From NCBI GenBank assembly GCA_964547525.1, contig CAZJOD010000124.1, forward strand, positions 1 to 10,865: 10,865 bases of DNA. The letters run 5' to 3'. Numbering within the stretch: position 1 is the stretch's first letter; every line of letters starts with the position of its first letter. The notes under the pieces are model-generated. The model saw only the letters and a list, made by a program, of their open reading frames with translations, searched no databases and had not been told where the DNA came from. Both the position numbers and the translations under genes were made by a program. Positions 1 through 6,101 of the stretch are shown here, piece after piece. This DNA comes from CAZJOD01 sp964547525 (lineage in GTDB: Bacteria; Bacillota; Clostridia; JAAYHZ01).

Positions 1-170
1 TATACTATATGGGCAGTGAAAAAATAAATTATATATTTAGTAAGTTTGACAATTATATAAAAAAAGAAGTGTTAGCTGCAGATATAATAACCGATAGAGC
101 GGAAGGGTATATAAAAGAATGGAATATTAACGGCGAAACAGTAACTTTAGGAGTACAAAAAATTAAATAA
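1..170 (+). CDS. ileS: C-terminal end of a probable isoleucyl-tRNA synthetase (5' truncated by window edge)
   Basis: An open frame enters from the left edge (first full codon at 3-5) and stops at TAA 168-170, giving about 55 residues. It contains a segment like FDNYIKKEVLAADI, an acidic linker, then EGYIKEWNINGETVTLGVQK at the end. This resembles the C-terminal domain of the IleRS type found in clostridia and many other bacteria, where a KEETLA-like stretch is followed by a final strand reading NGE-V-L-V-K. IleRS charges tRNA-Ile in the cytoplasm. The call rests on this short tail only; the HIGH and KMSKS motifs would lie outside the window. Hairpins and a terminator follow, consistent with the end of a transcription unit. 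Another protein ending in a similar fold cannot be excluded. Confidence 0.55.
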   Translation, partial: YYMGSEKINYIFSKFDNYIKKEVLAADIITDRAEGYIKEWNINGETVTLGVQKIK

Positions 171-190
171 AGCTAATAAATAAGACCAAC

Positions 191-247
191 TGCCGCACCC
201 GGCATCCCCGGGCCGGCGTACAATTTTAAAATCGAGTTTTAAGATTG
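191..247 (+). other. GC-rich stretch with hairpin potential, then an AT-rich hairpin, downstream of the truncated gene
   Basis: Bases 191-218 are mostly G and C in otherwise AT-rich DNA and can fold (CCGGC 199-203 with GCCGG 212-216, 8-base loop). Directly after it, CAATTTTAAAA 221-231 pairs with TTTTAAGATTG 237-247 around a 5-base loop, with one T-G wobble. Neither is followed by a clear T run, so they are not simple terminators. Their role is unknown; they may protect the 3' end of the upstream mRNA or be remnants of a small repeat. Confidence 0.45.
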
Positions 248-264
248 TATCCTATTTAATATAT

Positions 265-294
265 AGTGGTAATCATAATGATTACCGCTTTTTT
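265..294 (+). terminator. Rho-independent terminator of the upstream (ileS-like) gene
   Basis: AGTGGTAATCA (265-275) pairs with TGATTACCGCT (279-289), an 11-bp stem with one T-G wobble and a 3-base loop, followed by six T (289-294). This is the clearest intrinsic terminator in the window. It separates the upstream gene from alr. Confidence 0.85.
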
Positions 295-321
295 CATATA
301 TAACTTACTGATTGGTATTCT

Positions 322-461
322 ACTGCAAAAAGAATTATCCATTAAAATATAACCAAGATATTTTGCAGTGAAAAAATATTTGCACCGGATTCGCAAATGA
401 TTTATGATATAATTTAATATGTGATTTTACTGCAATAAAATAAAGTTTTTGCAATAGAATC
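322..461 (+). promoter_or_regulatory. alr upstream region: SigA-like promoter flanked by ACTGCAA-type inverted repeats
   Basis: A promoter can be read as TTGCAC (380-385), 17-base spacer, TATGAT (403-408); an overlapping TATAAT at 408-413 preceded by TGA could serve as an extended -10. Around it sit four related motifs: ACTGCAAAA 322-330, its exact reverse complement TTTTGCAGT 361-369, ACTGCAA 429-435, and TTGCAAT 449-455. The last two lie in longer arms (423-435 with 449-461; one mismatch and one wobble) just downstream of the -10. The arrangement looks like paired operators or a leader hairpin. No known regulator is assigned. Confidence 0.55.
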
Positions 462-491
462 AATAAATAAATTATAAGTGAAGTTAATACA

Positions 492-1616
492 ATGTGTAAT
501 TGCTATTTAGAAACTAATTTAAAAATAATAAAACAAAATATATGTTCAATTAAAAACAATTATAAAAACGGGATTAAAGTGATGTGTGTTTTAAAAGCTA
601 ATGCTTACGGCCATGGAGTTCAAGAAATATCAAAGTTTTTGGATAAACTGGATGAGATTGATATGTTTGCCGTTGCCAATGCACACGAAGCTTTGGAGCT
701 TTTAAGGTGTGGAGTAACAAAGCCTGTTTTGGTGTTATCAGGTGTTGCAAAGGATGATCTTTCGGATTTAATAAGGAATGATATACACCTGACTGTTTAT
801 GATACTACTTATGCCGAGTATATAAATGAATTTTCTGAATATTTAAATAAAAAAGCTAAAGTACATATAAAAATAGATACGGGTATGAATAGAATTGGAT
901 TTCGCTTTGATGATTCAAATTTACCGGATTATTTAATAAAAATACGGAATATGAAATATATCGATATATATGGCATCTATTCTCATTTAGCTAATTCGGA
1001 TCAATTTGACAGTGATTATCAAAAAATACAATATAAAGCGTTTGCATCTATATTAAACGAATGCAAAAGTTTGAATATTAATTATAAAACTGCACATATT
1101 TCAAATAGTGCAGCAGCTATTTCTTCTACTCATTACCAAACCGATATGATACGTCTTGGATTATCTATGTATGGTTATAATCCTTTTTGTAACCATAGTT
1201 TAACCGGTGTCAATCTAACACCCTGTTCCGGTATGTATGCCAGAATTAACCATATAAAAAAAGTACCTCAGGGTTCGTATATCAGTTACGGGTTAAAATA
1301 TAAAACGACAAAAGAATCATTGATAGCAACGGTAGCTGCGGGTTATGCAGACGGTTTTCCAAGATATCTTACAAATAATTACGAAGTCATGGTTAAAAAT
1401 TATTACGCACCTGTATGCGGTTCTGTTTGTATGGATCAGTTTATGATCGATATAACAGGAATACCTGAAGTCAATACCGGTGATTATGTTATGTTATTCG
1501 GTGATGATCCAAGCGGTAAATGTACTGTCGACACAATAGCCGCTAAGGGTAATACAATTACATATGAGATACTATGTAATATAAACGACAGAGTAAAAAG
1601 AATATATACCTATTAA
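492..1616 (+). CDS. alr: Alanine racemase, PLP-dependent (fold type III)
   Basis: Interconverts L- and D-alanine in the cytoplasm, supplying D-Ala for peptidoglycan or allowing D-Ala to be used. The 374-residue length is normal for the family. The PLP lysine is K35 in KANAYGHG (35-42). The barrel carries GMNRIGF (131-137) and RLGLSMYGYNP (221-231), close to the usual phosphate-binding RPG-x-x-YG region. The second catalytic residue is Tyr266 in ISYG (264-267). The C-terminal beta domain has SVCMDQFMID (311-320) and YEILCNINDRVKR near the end, as expected. ATG 492 is the only usual start after an in-frame stop at 468-470; its ribosome site is weak (GTGA 478-481). The gene has its own promoter, behind the upstream terminator, and is followed by a weak AT-rich terminator-like hairpin. 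All key residues are present, so the family call is firm. Confidence 0.95.
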   Translation: MCNCYLETNLKIIKQNICSIKNNYKNGIKVMCVLKANAYGHGVQEISKFLDKLDEIDMFAVANAHEALELLRCGVTKPVLVLSGVAKDDLSDLIRNDIHLTVYDTTYAEYINEFSEYLNKKAKVHIKIDTGMNRIGFRFDDSNLPDYLIKIRNMKYIDIYGIYSHLANSDQFDSDYQKIQYKAFASILNECKSLNINYKTAHISNSAAAISSTHYQTDMIRLGLSMYGYNPFCNHSLTGVNLTPCSGMYARINHIKKVPQGSYISYGLKYKTTKESLIATVAAGYADGFPRYLTNNYEVMVKNYYAPVCGSVCMDQFMIDITGIPEVNTGDYVMLFGDDPSGKCTVDTIAAKGNTITYEILCNINDRVKRIYTY

Positions 1617-1652
1617 TAATGATTTTATAAACTATACTGTAATTTCGGGTAG

Positions 1653-1681
1653 AATCAATAATTTGCCATTATTAATTTTTT
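1653..1681 (+). terminator. Weak AT-rich terminator-like hairpin after alr
   Basis: AATCAATAAT (1653-1662) pairs with ATTATTAATT (1668-1677) apart from one C-A mismatch, with a 5-base loop TTGCC, and runs into six T (1676-1681). The stem has no internal G-C pair, so termination would be inefficient and readthrough into the next gene is possible. Confidence 0.4.
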
Positions 1682-1719
1682 ACCTGTTATGGTTTATGGA
1701 GTAAAATAAACGTACCATA
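1680..1719 (+). promoter_or_regulatory. Candidate promoter/operator upstream of the glycoside-hydrolase gene
   Basis: TTACCT (1680-1685), 16 bases, TAAAAT (1702-1707) is a possible but weak promoter. TATGGT (1688-1693) and ACCATA (1714-1719) form an inverted pair on either side of that -10. The stretch TTACCTGTTATGGT (1680-1693) matches 13 of 14 bases of 5009-5022 in the promoter of the SIS operon. A ribosome site CGGAGG (1728-1733) follows. A regulator binding site is an inference. Confidence 0.35.
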
Positions 1720-1739
1720 TAAATTAACGGAGGTTCATT

Positions 1740-3887
1740 ATGAATAAGTGGGATGCAAAATTCGGTTTTTTTTGGTATAACGATGATGAGCTATTTAGGT
1801 TCAAACAAGACGATTTTGACGAAAAAGCCAAAAAAATTGCCGACTCCGGTATTAATATCGTTATGACATTCAGTTGCACACATTTCAGGTGGTCTTTTCA
1901 CCGATATTGGGACAGAATACTTAACTGTATTGAAATGACTGTTAAAGCTTGTCATAAATACGGTATAAAAGTAGTGGAACATCATAGTTCCCATTTGACT
2001 TTTAATCCGTTAAATAAGGATCAATGGGATTATGTTGAACGAGTTATGAGAGTAAGAGGCAGTTCTATATCATCTTGGGAAGGACTGGCAGAAAATATTA
2101 ACGATGAAATATATGAAAATGGTGTTCAGGTTTCATCCTTCAGACAGATTGACGGTAGAACCGGAGAACACGCCCGAAGTAATTATAACGGATATTGTAT
2201 GTGTTTTAATAATCCTGATTATAAAAAAGCATATTTTGGTTATTTGGACAGGGTATATAAAACCGGCGTTGATGGTATCATGACCGATGATGTTCAATTT
2301 TTTGCGATGGGAAATGCATGTGCTTGTAATCATTGTAAAAGTTTATTTAAAGAAGAAACAGGATACGATCTTCCTAAACCCGGCACCGAATGGGAAAAGT
2401 TTTGGGGAGATTATGATAATCCGGTCTATATAGCATGGGAAAGATTTAGACGCAAATCTACAGAAAGATTTCAAAGAAGTGTGAATGCACACTTTAAAAG
2501 TCTAGGTTTAAACTTATTGCGACCTAACTATGTATCAAGTGCAATTAACAATAATCCTACCGGCTATTGTTTTGATATGGGAGCAGACCTATGGGACTGG
2601 ATTTTCCAAGAAAATTGTTTTTCTACCATTATAAGAGTCTCATGGCCTACTTGGTATGTAGAAAGTCTTCACAGATATGCTTTGGCCCAAAGAAATAATG
2701 TTCCGTCCATGTCATTATTTTATCCCGACAGAGAGGATACATATTATTTCGTTTGGGCTTTGGCCGCTTCGTGGGGTCAAATGCTAACGGTAACTCCGGA
2801 GGGACACGATTTGTCTTCTATAGAGAAAAAATATAGGTCATTTGAAAAAAAATACAACAATATATATACCGATCCTCAGAAGATAGCCTCTGTAGCTATA
2901 TTATTTTCTTTAGATACAGCCTATTATGTAAAAAGTCACAGGCATACTCATGATGTTTTTTGTTGGGGACAAGGTTTATATTTCTCCAATATCCCGGTGG
3001 ATATGGTCTTTGCAGATGATACATATGAAAAATTGTATCAGTATGATTATATAATATTACCTAATGTTAATATGTTAAAAGATGAACATATTGAAAAATT
3101 CCTCAAATATGTGAAAGCAGGTGGTAAATTAATAATAACAGGTATCCCCGGTGCAAAAAATTTTGAAGGTGTGGATCGTTCAATTGAAAAAATTGTGCGT
3201 TCATTCGGTTTACCCGAATTTACACAGCTAACAGAAATCAATTGTAAGTGTAAAAATAATAATTCGGATAGAATTCAATACATGTTATCTATCCTATGTA
3301 ATAATAATAACGTTTTTACATACGGAAAGAACAAAGACACAGGTATAAAACAAAATGTAGGTAACGGTTTTATTTATTGGATTCCTAACGGTCCGGATTT
3401 AAAGTTGCAAAATTCGTTAAATTCCGATAGATTTCAACAAAAGGAAATACGTCCGAAGAGTCCGGAGTATGTAGTCAACCAAATAAAAGATACAATGGGT
3501 GATCTCCTAAAATATATTTTTAAAGACATTCCTATAGATTCAGAAAATTTTCCCGCCGATTGGCTTTTAACAAGTTATAAATCGTCTACCGGAGAGAAGT
3601 TGACATTTCATATAGTAAACACATATGGCGCAATTCCTAAGGTATCCACTGACATAGGGCATAGTGATCCGGTGCCTTCTTTTGTAAAAGAATATCGATC
3701 AGATTATGAAGGAAATGCAAAAATCAAATTAAGAAATAATTTTAAATTGAAAAGTGCAATACTTATTACACCTGAACAAGACATAGAAATAAATATTGCG
3801 ATTAGTGAATCAAACGGTTGGTATGAGATAACTATACCAAAAGGGCTTTTTAATTCTTATGCCGCAATTGTATGTGACATTAAATAA
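1740..3887 (+). CDS. Putative cytoplasmic glycoside hydrolase, GH42-like barrel plus GATase-like trimerisation domain; substrate unknown
   Basis: A 715-residue protein without signal peptide or membrane segment, so its substrate must be imported. Residues 1 to about 370 look like a TIM barrel: GINIVMTFSCTHFRW (38-52), GIKVVEHHSSH (75-85), GVDGIMTDDVQFF (176-188), then C194-x-C196-x-x-C199, a cysteine cluster like the metal site of GH42 beta-galactosidases and related unclassified families. D183/D184 are the best candidates for catalytic or substrate-binding acids, with E80 another. Residues 380-475 match the GH42-type middle domain: VAILFS, a gap, YDYIILPNVNMLKDEHIEKFL and YVKAGGKLIITG. Residues about 600-715 look like a C-terminal beta-sandwich. 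The start has a good ribosome site (CGGAGG, 7 bases upstream). It lies 38 bases before the D-aminopeptidase gene and is probably co-transcribed with it. The hydrolase assignment is by fold and motif pattern; specificity cannot be read, and a non-hydrolytic role is possible. Confidence 0.6.
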   Translation: MNKWDAKFGFFWYNDDELFRFKQDDFDEKAKKIADSGINIVMTFSCTHFRWSFHRYWDRILNCIEMTVKACHKYGIKVVEHHSSHLTFNPLNKDQWDYVERVMRVRGSSISSWEGLAENINDEIYENGVQVSSFRQIDGRTGEHARSNYNGYCMCFNNPDYKKAYFGYLDRVYKTGVDGIMTDDVQFFAMGNACACNHCKSLFKEETGYDLPKPGTEWEKFWGDYDNPVYIAWERFRRKSTERFQRSVNAHFKSLGLNLLRPNYVSSAINNNPTGYCFDMGADLWDWIFQENCFSTIIRVSWPTWYVESLHRYALAQRNNVPSMSLFYPDREDTYYFVWALAASWGQMLTVTPEGHDLSSIEKKYRSFEKKYNNIYTDPQKIASVAILFSLDTAYYVKSHRHTHDVFCWGQGLYFSNIPVDMVFADDTYEKLYQYDYIILPNVNMLKDEHIEKFLKYVKAGGKLIITGIPGAKNFEGVDRSIEKIVRSFGLPEFTQLTEINCKCKNNNSDRIQYMLSILCNNNNVFTYGKNKDTGIKQNVGNGFIYWIPNGPDLKLQNSLNSDRFQQKEIRPKSPEYVVNQIKDTMGDLLKYIFKDIPIDSENFPADWLLTSYKSSTGEKLTFHIVNTYGAIPKVSTDIGHSDPVPSFVKEYRSDYEGNAKIKLRNNFKLKSAILITPEQDIEINIAISESNGWYEITIPKGLFNSYAAIVCDIK

Positions 3888-3912
3888 AGTTATATTATAA
3901 AACGTACTTGAT

Positions 3913-3919
3913 AAGGAGG
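3913..3919 (+). promoter_or_regulatory. Ribosome binding site that fixes the start of the dppA-like gene
   Basis: AAGGAGG at 3913-3919 stands 6 bases before ATG 3926. An in-frame TTG at 3908 would place this site inside the coding region, so ATG 3926 is the start. The protein then begins MKIYIMTDLEG, as M55 peptidases do. Confidence 0.85.
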
Positions 3920-3925
3920 AATATC

Positions 3926-4744
3926 ATGAAAATCTATATTATGACCGATTTGGAAGGCTGCGCCGGTGTAATTGATCGTGAGAATTGGGTGTTATGGGAC
4001 TCAAGGTACTATGAAGAAGCAAAACTGCTTTTAACCGAAGAGATTAATGCGGCTATACAAGGATTTTATGAGGCCGGAGCCACTGATATTTTAGTTGCAG
4101 ACGGACATGGTTACGGGGGTATAAATCATCTTAAACTCGATTCTAGAGTAAAATTTCTAAGAGGTTTTCCTGATCCGTGGCCGTTCGGTTTAGATACTAC
4201 ATATGACTGCATGTGTTTTATAGGACAACATGCGAAAGCTTCAACCGAAAGAGCTCATATATGTCATACCGGAAATCATTATGTTATTGATAAATCGATA
4301 AACGGTGTCTCTATAGGTGAATACGGTTCTATGGTTTATTGTGCTCAAGAATTGGGGGTCCCTGTAATATTTGGTAGCGGTGACTTGGCATTTACTAAAG
4401 AAGCTGAAGAACTAACGGCCGGTATTATAACCGTATCGGTAAAAGAGGGGTTAATGACCGGTCAAGGTTTGGATAGAACTTTTGAACAAACCATAAATAG
4501 AAATATTGCCGCAATACATTTACATCCTATAAAAGCACGTGAGTTGATTAAAAAAGGTGCATATGACGCTTTGAAAAAGTTTATCACCACTCCTGAAGAA
4601 TTTAGAGTAAAAAAACCTATAAACGCACCTTATGAATGTATAGTCCAATACCGTCCGGGGAAAGATCGTGAAGCGCAAACATTGGTGTATCAACATGAGA
4701 CAAGTGTAATTGAAATGCTGAACTCTTCCCCGAAAAGAAAATAG
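3926..4744 (+). CDS. dppA: D-aminopeptidase, DppA family (peptidase M55)
   Basis: A zinc-dependent aminopeptidase of the DppA type, 272 residues, the usual length. The Bacillus subtilis enzyme removes N-terminal D-amino acids from peptides such as D-Ala-D-Ala and forms a decameric ring. The expected ligands are visible: D8 and E10 in MTDLEG, H61 in DGHG (59-62), H102 in GQH (100-102), and E132 in SIGE (129-132). H114 in CHTGNH lies where the family's catalytic histidine is expected. No signal peptide is present, so it is cytoplasmic. It follows the glycoside-hydrolase gene by 38 bases with a strong ribosome site. In Bacillus, dppA sits with a dipeptide ABC transporter; none is seen here. With alr upstream, released D-Ala could be racemised to L-Ala, which is an inference from context. 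The family call is firm, the exact peptide substrate is not. Confidence 0.9.
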   Translation: MKIYIMTDLEGCAGVIDRENWVLWDSRYYEEAKLLLTEEINAAIQGFYEAGATDILVADGHGYGGINHLKLDSRVKFLRGFPDPWPFGLDTTYDCMCFIGQHAKASTERAHICHTGNHYVIDKSINGVSIGEYGSMVYCAQELGVPVIFGSGDLAFTKEAEELTAGIITVSVKEGLMTGQGLDRTFEQTINRNIAAIHLHPIKARELIKKGAYDALKKFITTPEEFRVKKPINAPYECIVQYRPGKDREAQTLVYQHETSVIEMLNSSPKRK

Positions 4745-4797
4745 TAACCCATACTTTGATAAGATTATTGTTCTTATTATATAAAATAAGTATTATT

Positions 4798-4850
4798 AGA
4801 TAAAGGCAACACATATGACATATTCATAAGACGCTGTGATGCCTTTATCT
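4798..4850. repeat. Long inverted repeat (11-bp perfect arms extended by 4 bp)
   Basis: AGATAAAGGCA (4798-4808) is the exact reverse complement of TGCCTTTATCT (4840-4850). Inside, CACA (4810-4813) pairs with TGTG (4835-4838) across one A-A mismatch, leaving a loop of about 21 bases. No T run follows on either strand, so it is a poor fit to a standard terminator, though its place after dppA suits a transcript end. It could also be a small non-coding repeat with terminal inverted repeats; no clear target-site duplication is visible. Confidence 0.6.
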
Positions 4851-4999
4851 TAAAATTCATAATAGCAATATTAACAAATCATTTATATATTAATAAAATA
4901 ACCATTTGACTAATAGTCATTCGGTCATTCGGATTAACAGTCTTTCAGTCTATTAATCGGGGGGGATCCGGGGATTCATCTTTGTTTTTCAATTTTTAT

Positions 5000-5027
5000 T
5001 TGCACCACTTACCGGTTATGGTATAAT
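5000..5027 (+). promoter_or_regulatory. SigA-type extended -10 promoter of the SIS-gatZ-pfkB operon
   Basis: TTGCAC (5000-5005), 16-base spacer, TATAAT (5022-5027), with TGG just before the -10 giving an extended -10. Transcription would start near 5034, leaving a leader of about 20 bases with the ribosome site GAGGTG (5045-5050). The -35 sits in TATTTGCACC (4997-5006), a 10-mer also found at the -35 of alr. Confidence 0.75.
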
Positions 5028-5056
5028 ATAATGAATTTATTAACGAGGTGAATTAA

Positions 5057-6091
5057 ATGTACAAAACCGAAATAGAAATCATGAGTCAAGGCCAAGCATT
5101 AAAAAAGACGTTTGATTTGGTTATATCAAAAAAAAATGAAATTGAAGAATTCTTTAAAGAAGCAAAAAAAGTAATTTTTACCGGTTGTGGTTCCGGTTAT
5201 AGTATATGCAAGTCTGCAGCAATTTCTATGAATTTGAATACAGATATCGTTAGTTTTGCCGTTGCTGCCGGCGATGCGATGATCAATTATAAACACTATC
5301 ACAGAATGCTTACAGATTCAATAATCATCGCTCCGTCAAGATCGGGAAGTACCAGTGAAGTTGTCAATCTTATAGAAATTACAAAGGGTATATATAACAC
5401 TAAAACCGTATGTATTTGTGCGAAAGAAAACAGCAGTCTGTCTAAAATGTCTGAACTTTCAATTGAAATTCCTTGGGCATTTGACGAAAGTGTATGTCAA
5501 ACTCGCACAGTAACAAATTTATACACTGTAAACTTGATGCTCTGTGCGATAATAGGAAAAAATACAGAATTACTTGCGGAAATAGGTGATGCTATAAATA
5601 ATATCGAGAAATTCATAAACAGTTTTAAAGATACATGCAAAAAAATTGGAGAATCCGATGTTTGGAATAAGGTTGTGGTACTTGCCGATTCCGAACCTGA
5701 GGGTATTGCAGAAGAAGGATCATTAGCTTTTAAAGAAATTTGCCAATTACCTTCAAATTATTACCATGTACTTGACTCCCGTCATGGACCAATGGTTTTA
5801 TATGATAAAGAAACACTGGTAATAGCATTATTAAGTCCGAATGACAAAAAATATCAATCGGATTTTATAAAAGACGTTAAAAAGCGTAATTGTACGGTAG
5901 TGACACTCAGTCAAAACCAAGCATGTATGGGAGATTCGGATTATAATATTGTTATACCTGAATACAAAAATTATCCTGTTTGTGGAATTCCTTTTATTAC
6001 TGTTCCTCAAATGATATCTTTGTATAAAGCTTTACACATAGGAATTAATCCGGATTTACCCCAAGGATTGGATCCTTGGATAAAATTATAA
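5057..6091 (+). CDS. Two-SIS-domain sugar-phosphate isomerase/deaminase (AgaS/GlmS-isomerase-like)
   Basis: A 344-residue cytoplasmic protein with two SIS domains. The first (about 38-168) has TGCGSGYS (42-49) and the phosphate-binding SRSGSTSE (94-101). The second (about 205-325) has EGSLAFKEICQLPS (220-233) and DSRHGPM (240-246), a signature shared with GlmS isomerase domains and AgaS-like proteins. The tail NPDLPQGLDPWIKL is typical of this group. The family isomerises or deaminates aldose/ketose 6-phosphates; AgaS acts on galactosamine-6-phosphate to give tagatose-6-phosphate. The gatZ-type gene begins 10 bases downstream, which favours a galactosamine/tagatose substrate, but glucosamine-6-phosphate or a fructosamine-type substrate remains possible. 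It is somewhat shorter than E. coli AgaS and is not MurQ-like in its motifs. First gene of the operon, behind a clear promoter. Confidence 0.82.
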   Translation: MYKTEIEIMSQGQALKKTFDLVISKKNEIEEFFKEAKKVIFTGCGSGYSICKSAAISMNLNTDIVSFAVAAGDAMINYKHYHRMLTDSIIIAPSRSGSTSEVVNLIEITKGIYNTKTVCICAKENSSLSKMSELSIEIPWAFDESVCQTRTVTNLYTVNLMLCAIIGKNTELLAEIGDAINNIEKFINSFKDTCKKIGESDVWNKVVVLADSEPEGIAEEGSLAFKEICQLPSNYYHVLDSRHGPMVLYDKETLVIALLSPNDKKYQSDFIKDVKKRNCTVVTLSQNQACMGDSDYNIVIPEYKNYPVCGIPFITVPQMISLYKALHIGINPDLPQGLDPWIKL

Positions 6092-6101
6092 GGAGTATTA
6101 T

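Larger units (their letters stand above)
4745..5056. other. 312-base intergenic spacer with palindrome, repeats and promoter
   Basis: No gene is seen here. In order it holds: a weak AT hairpin (CTTATT 4773-4778 with AATAAG 4785-4790); the long inverted repeat 4798-4850; a 13-base palindrome TGACTAATAGTCA (4907-4919); two imperfect copies of a 12-mer 24 bases apart (AGTCATTCGGTC 4915-4926 and AGTCTTTCAGTC 4939-4950); a short tandem TCATTCGG (4917-4932); a G-rich run with GGATCCGGGG (4959-4975); and the promoter of the next operon. Confidence 0.6.

Noticed and set aside
171..491. T-box or other riboswitch upstream of alr
   Set aside because: No T-box sequence or aptamer core seen, and the hairpins at 191-294 lie before the alr promoter, so they belong to the upstream transcript.
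1791..3241. Short - strand open frames inside the glycoside-hydrolase gene
   Set aside because: All lie within a well-supported longer gene and show no recognisable domain.
3908..3925. TTG start giving six extra N-terminal residues on the D-aminopeptidase
   Set aside because: The ribosome site AAGGAGG would lie inside the coding sequence; ATG 3926 has correct spacing and gives the family's usual N-terminus.
4617..4814. A 65-residue - strand open frame over the end of dppA
   Set aside because: Overlaps the real gene and the hairpin, with no ribosome site or similarity that I recognise.
4915..4950. CRISPR-like direct repeats
   Set aside because: Only two imperfect 12-base copies with a 12-base spacer; no array and no cas genes.
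5057..6091. MurQ (MurNAc-6-phosphate etherase) as identity of the SIS protein, suggested by the D-Ala genes nearby
   Set aside because: MurQ has a single SIS domain and about 300 residues; this protein has two SIS domains and the EGSLAFKE / HGPM motifs of the AgaS/GlmS group.
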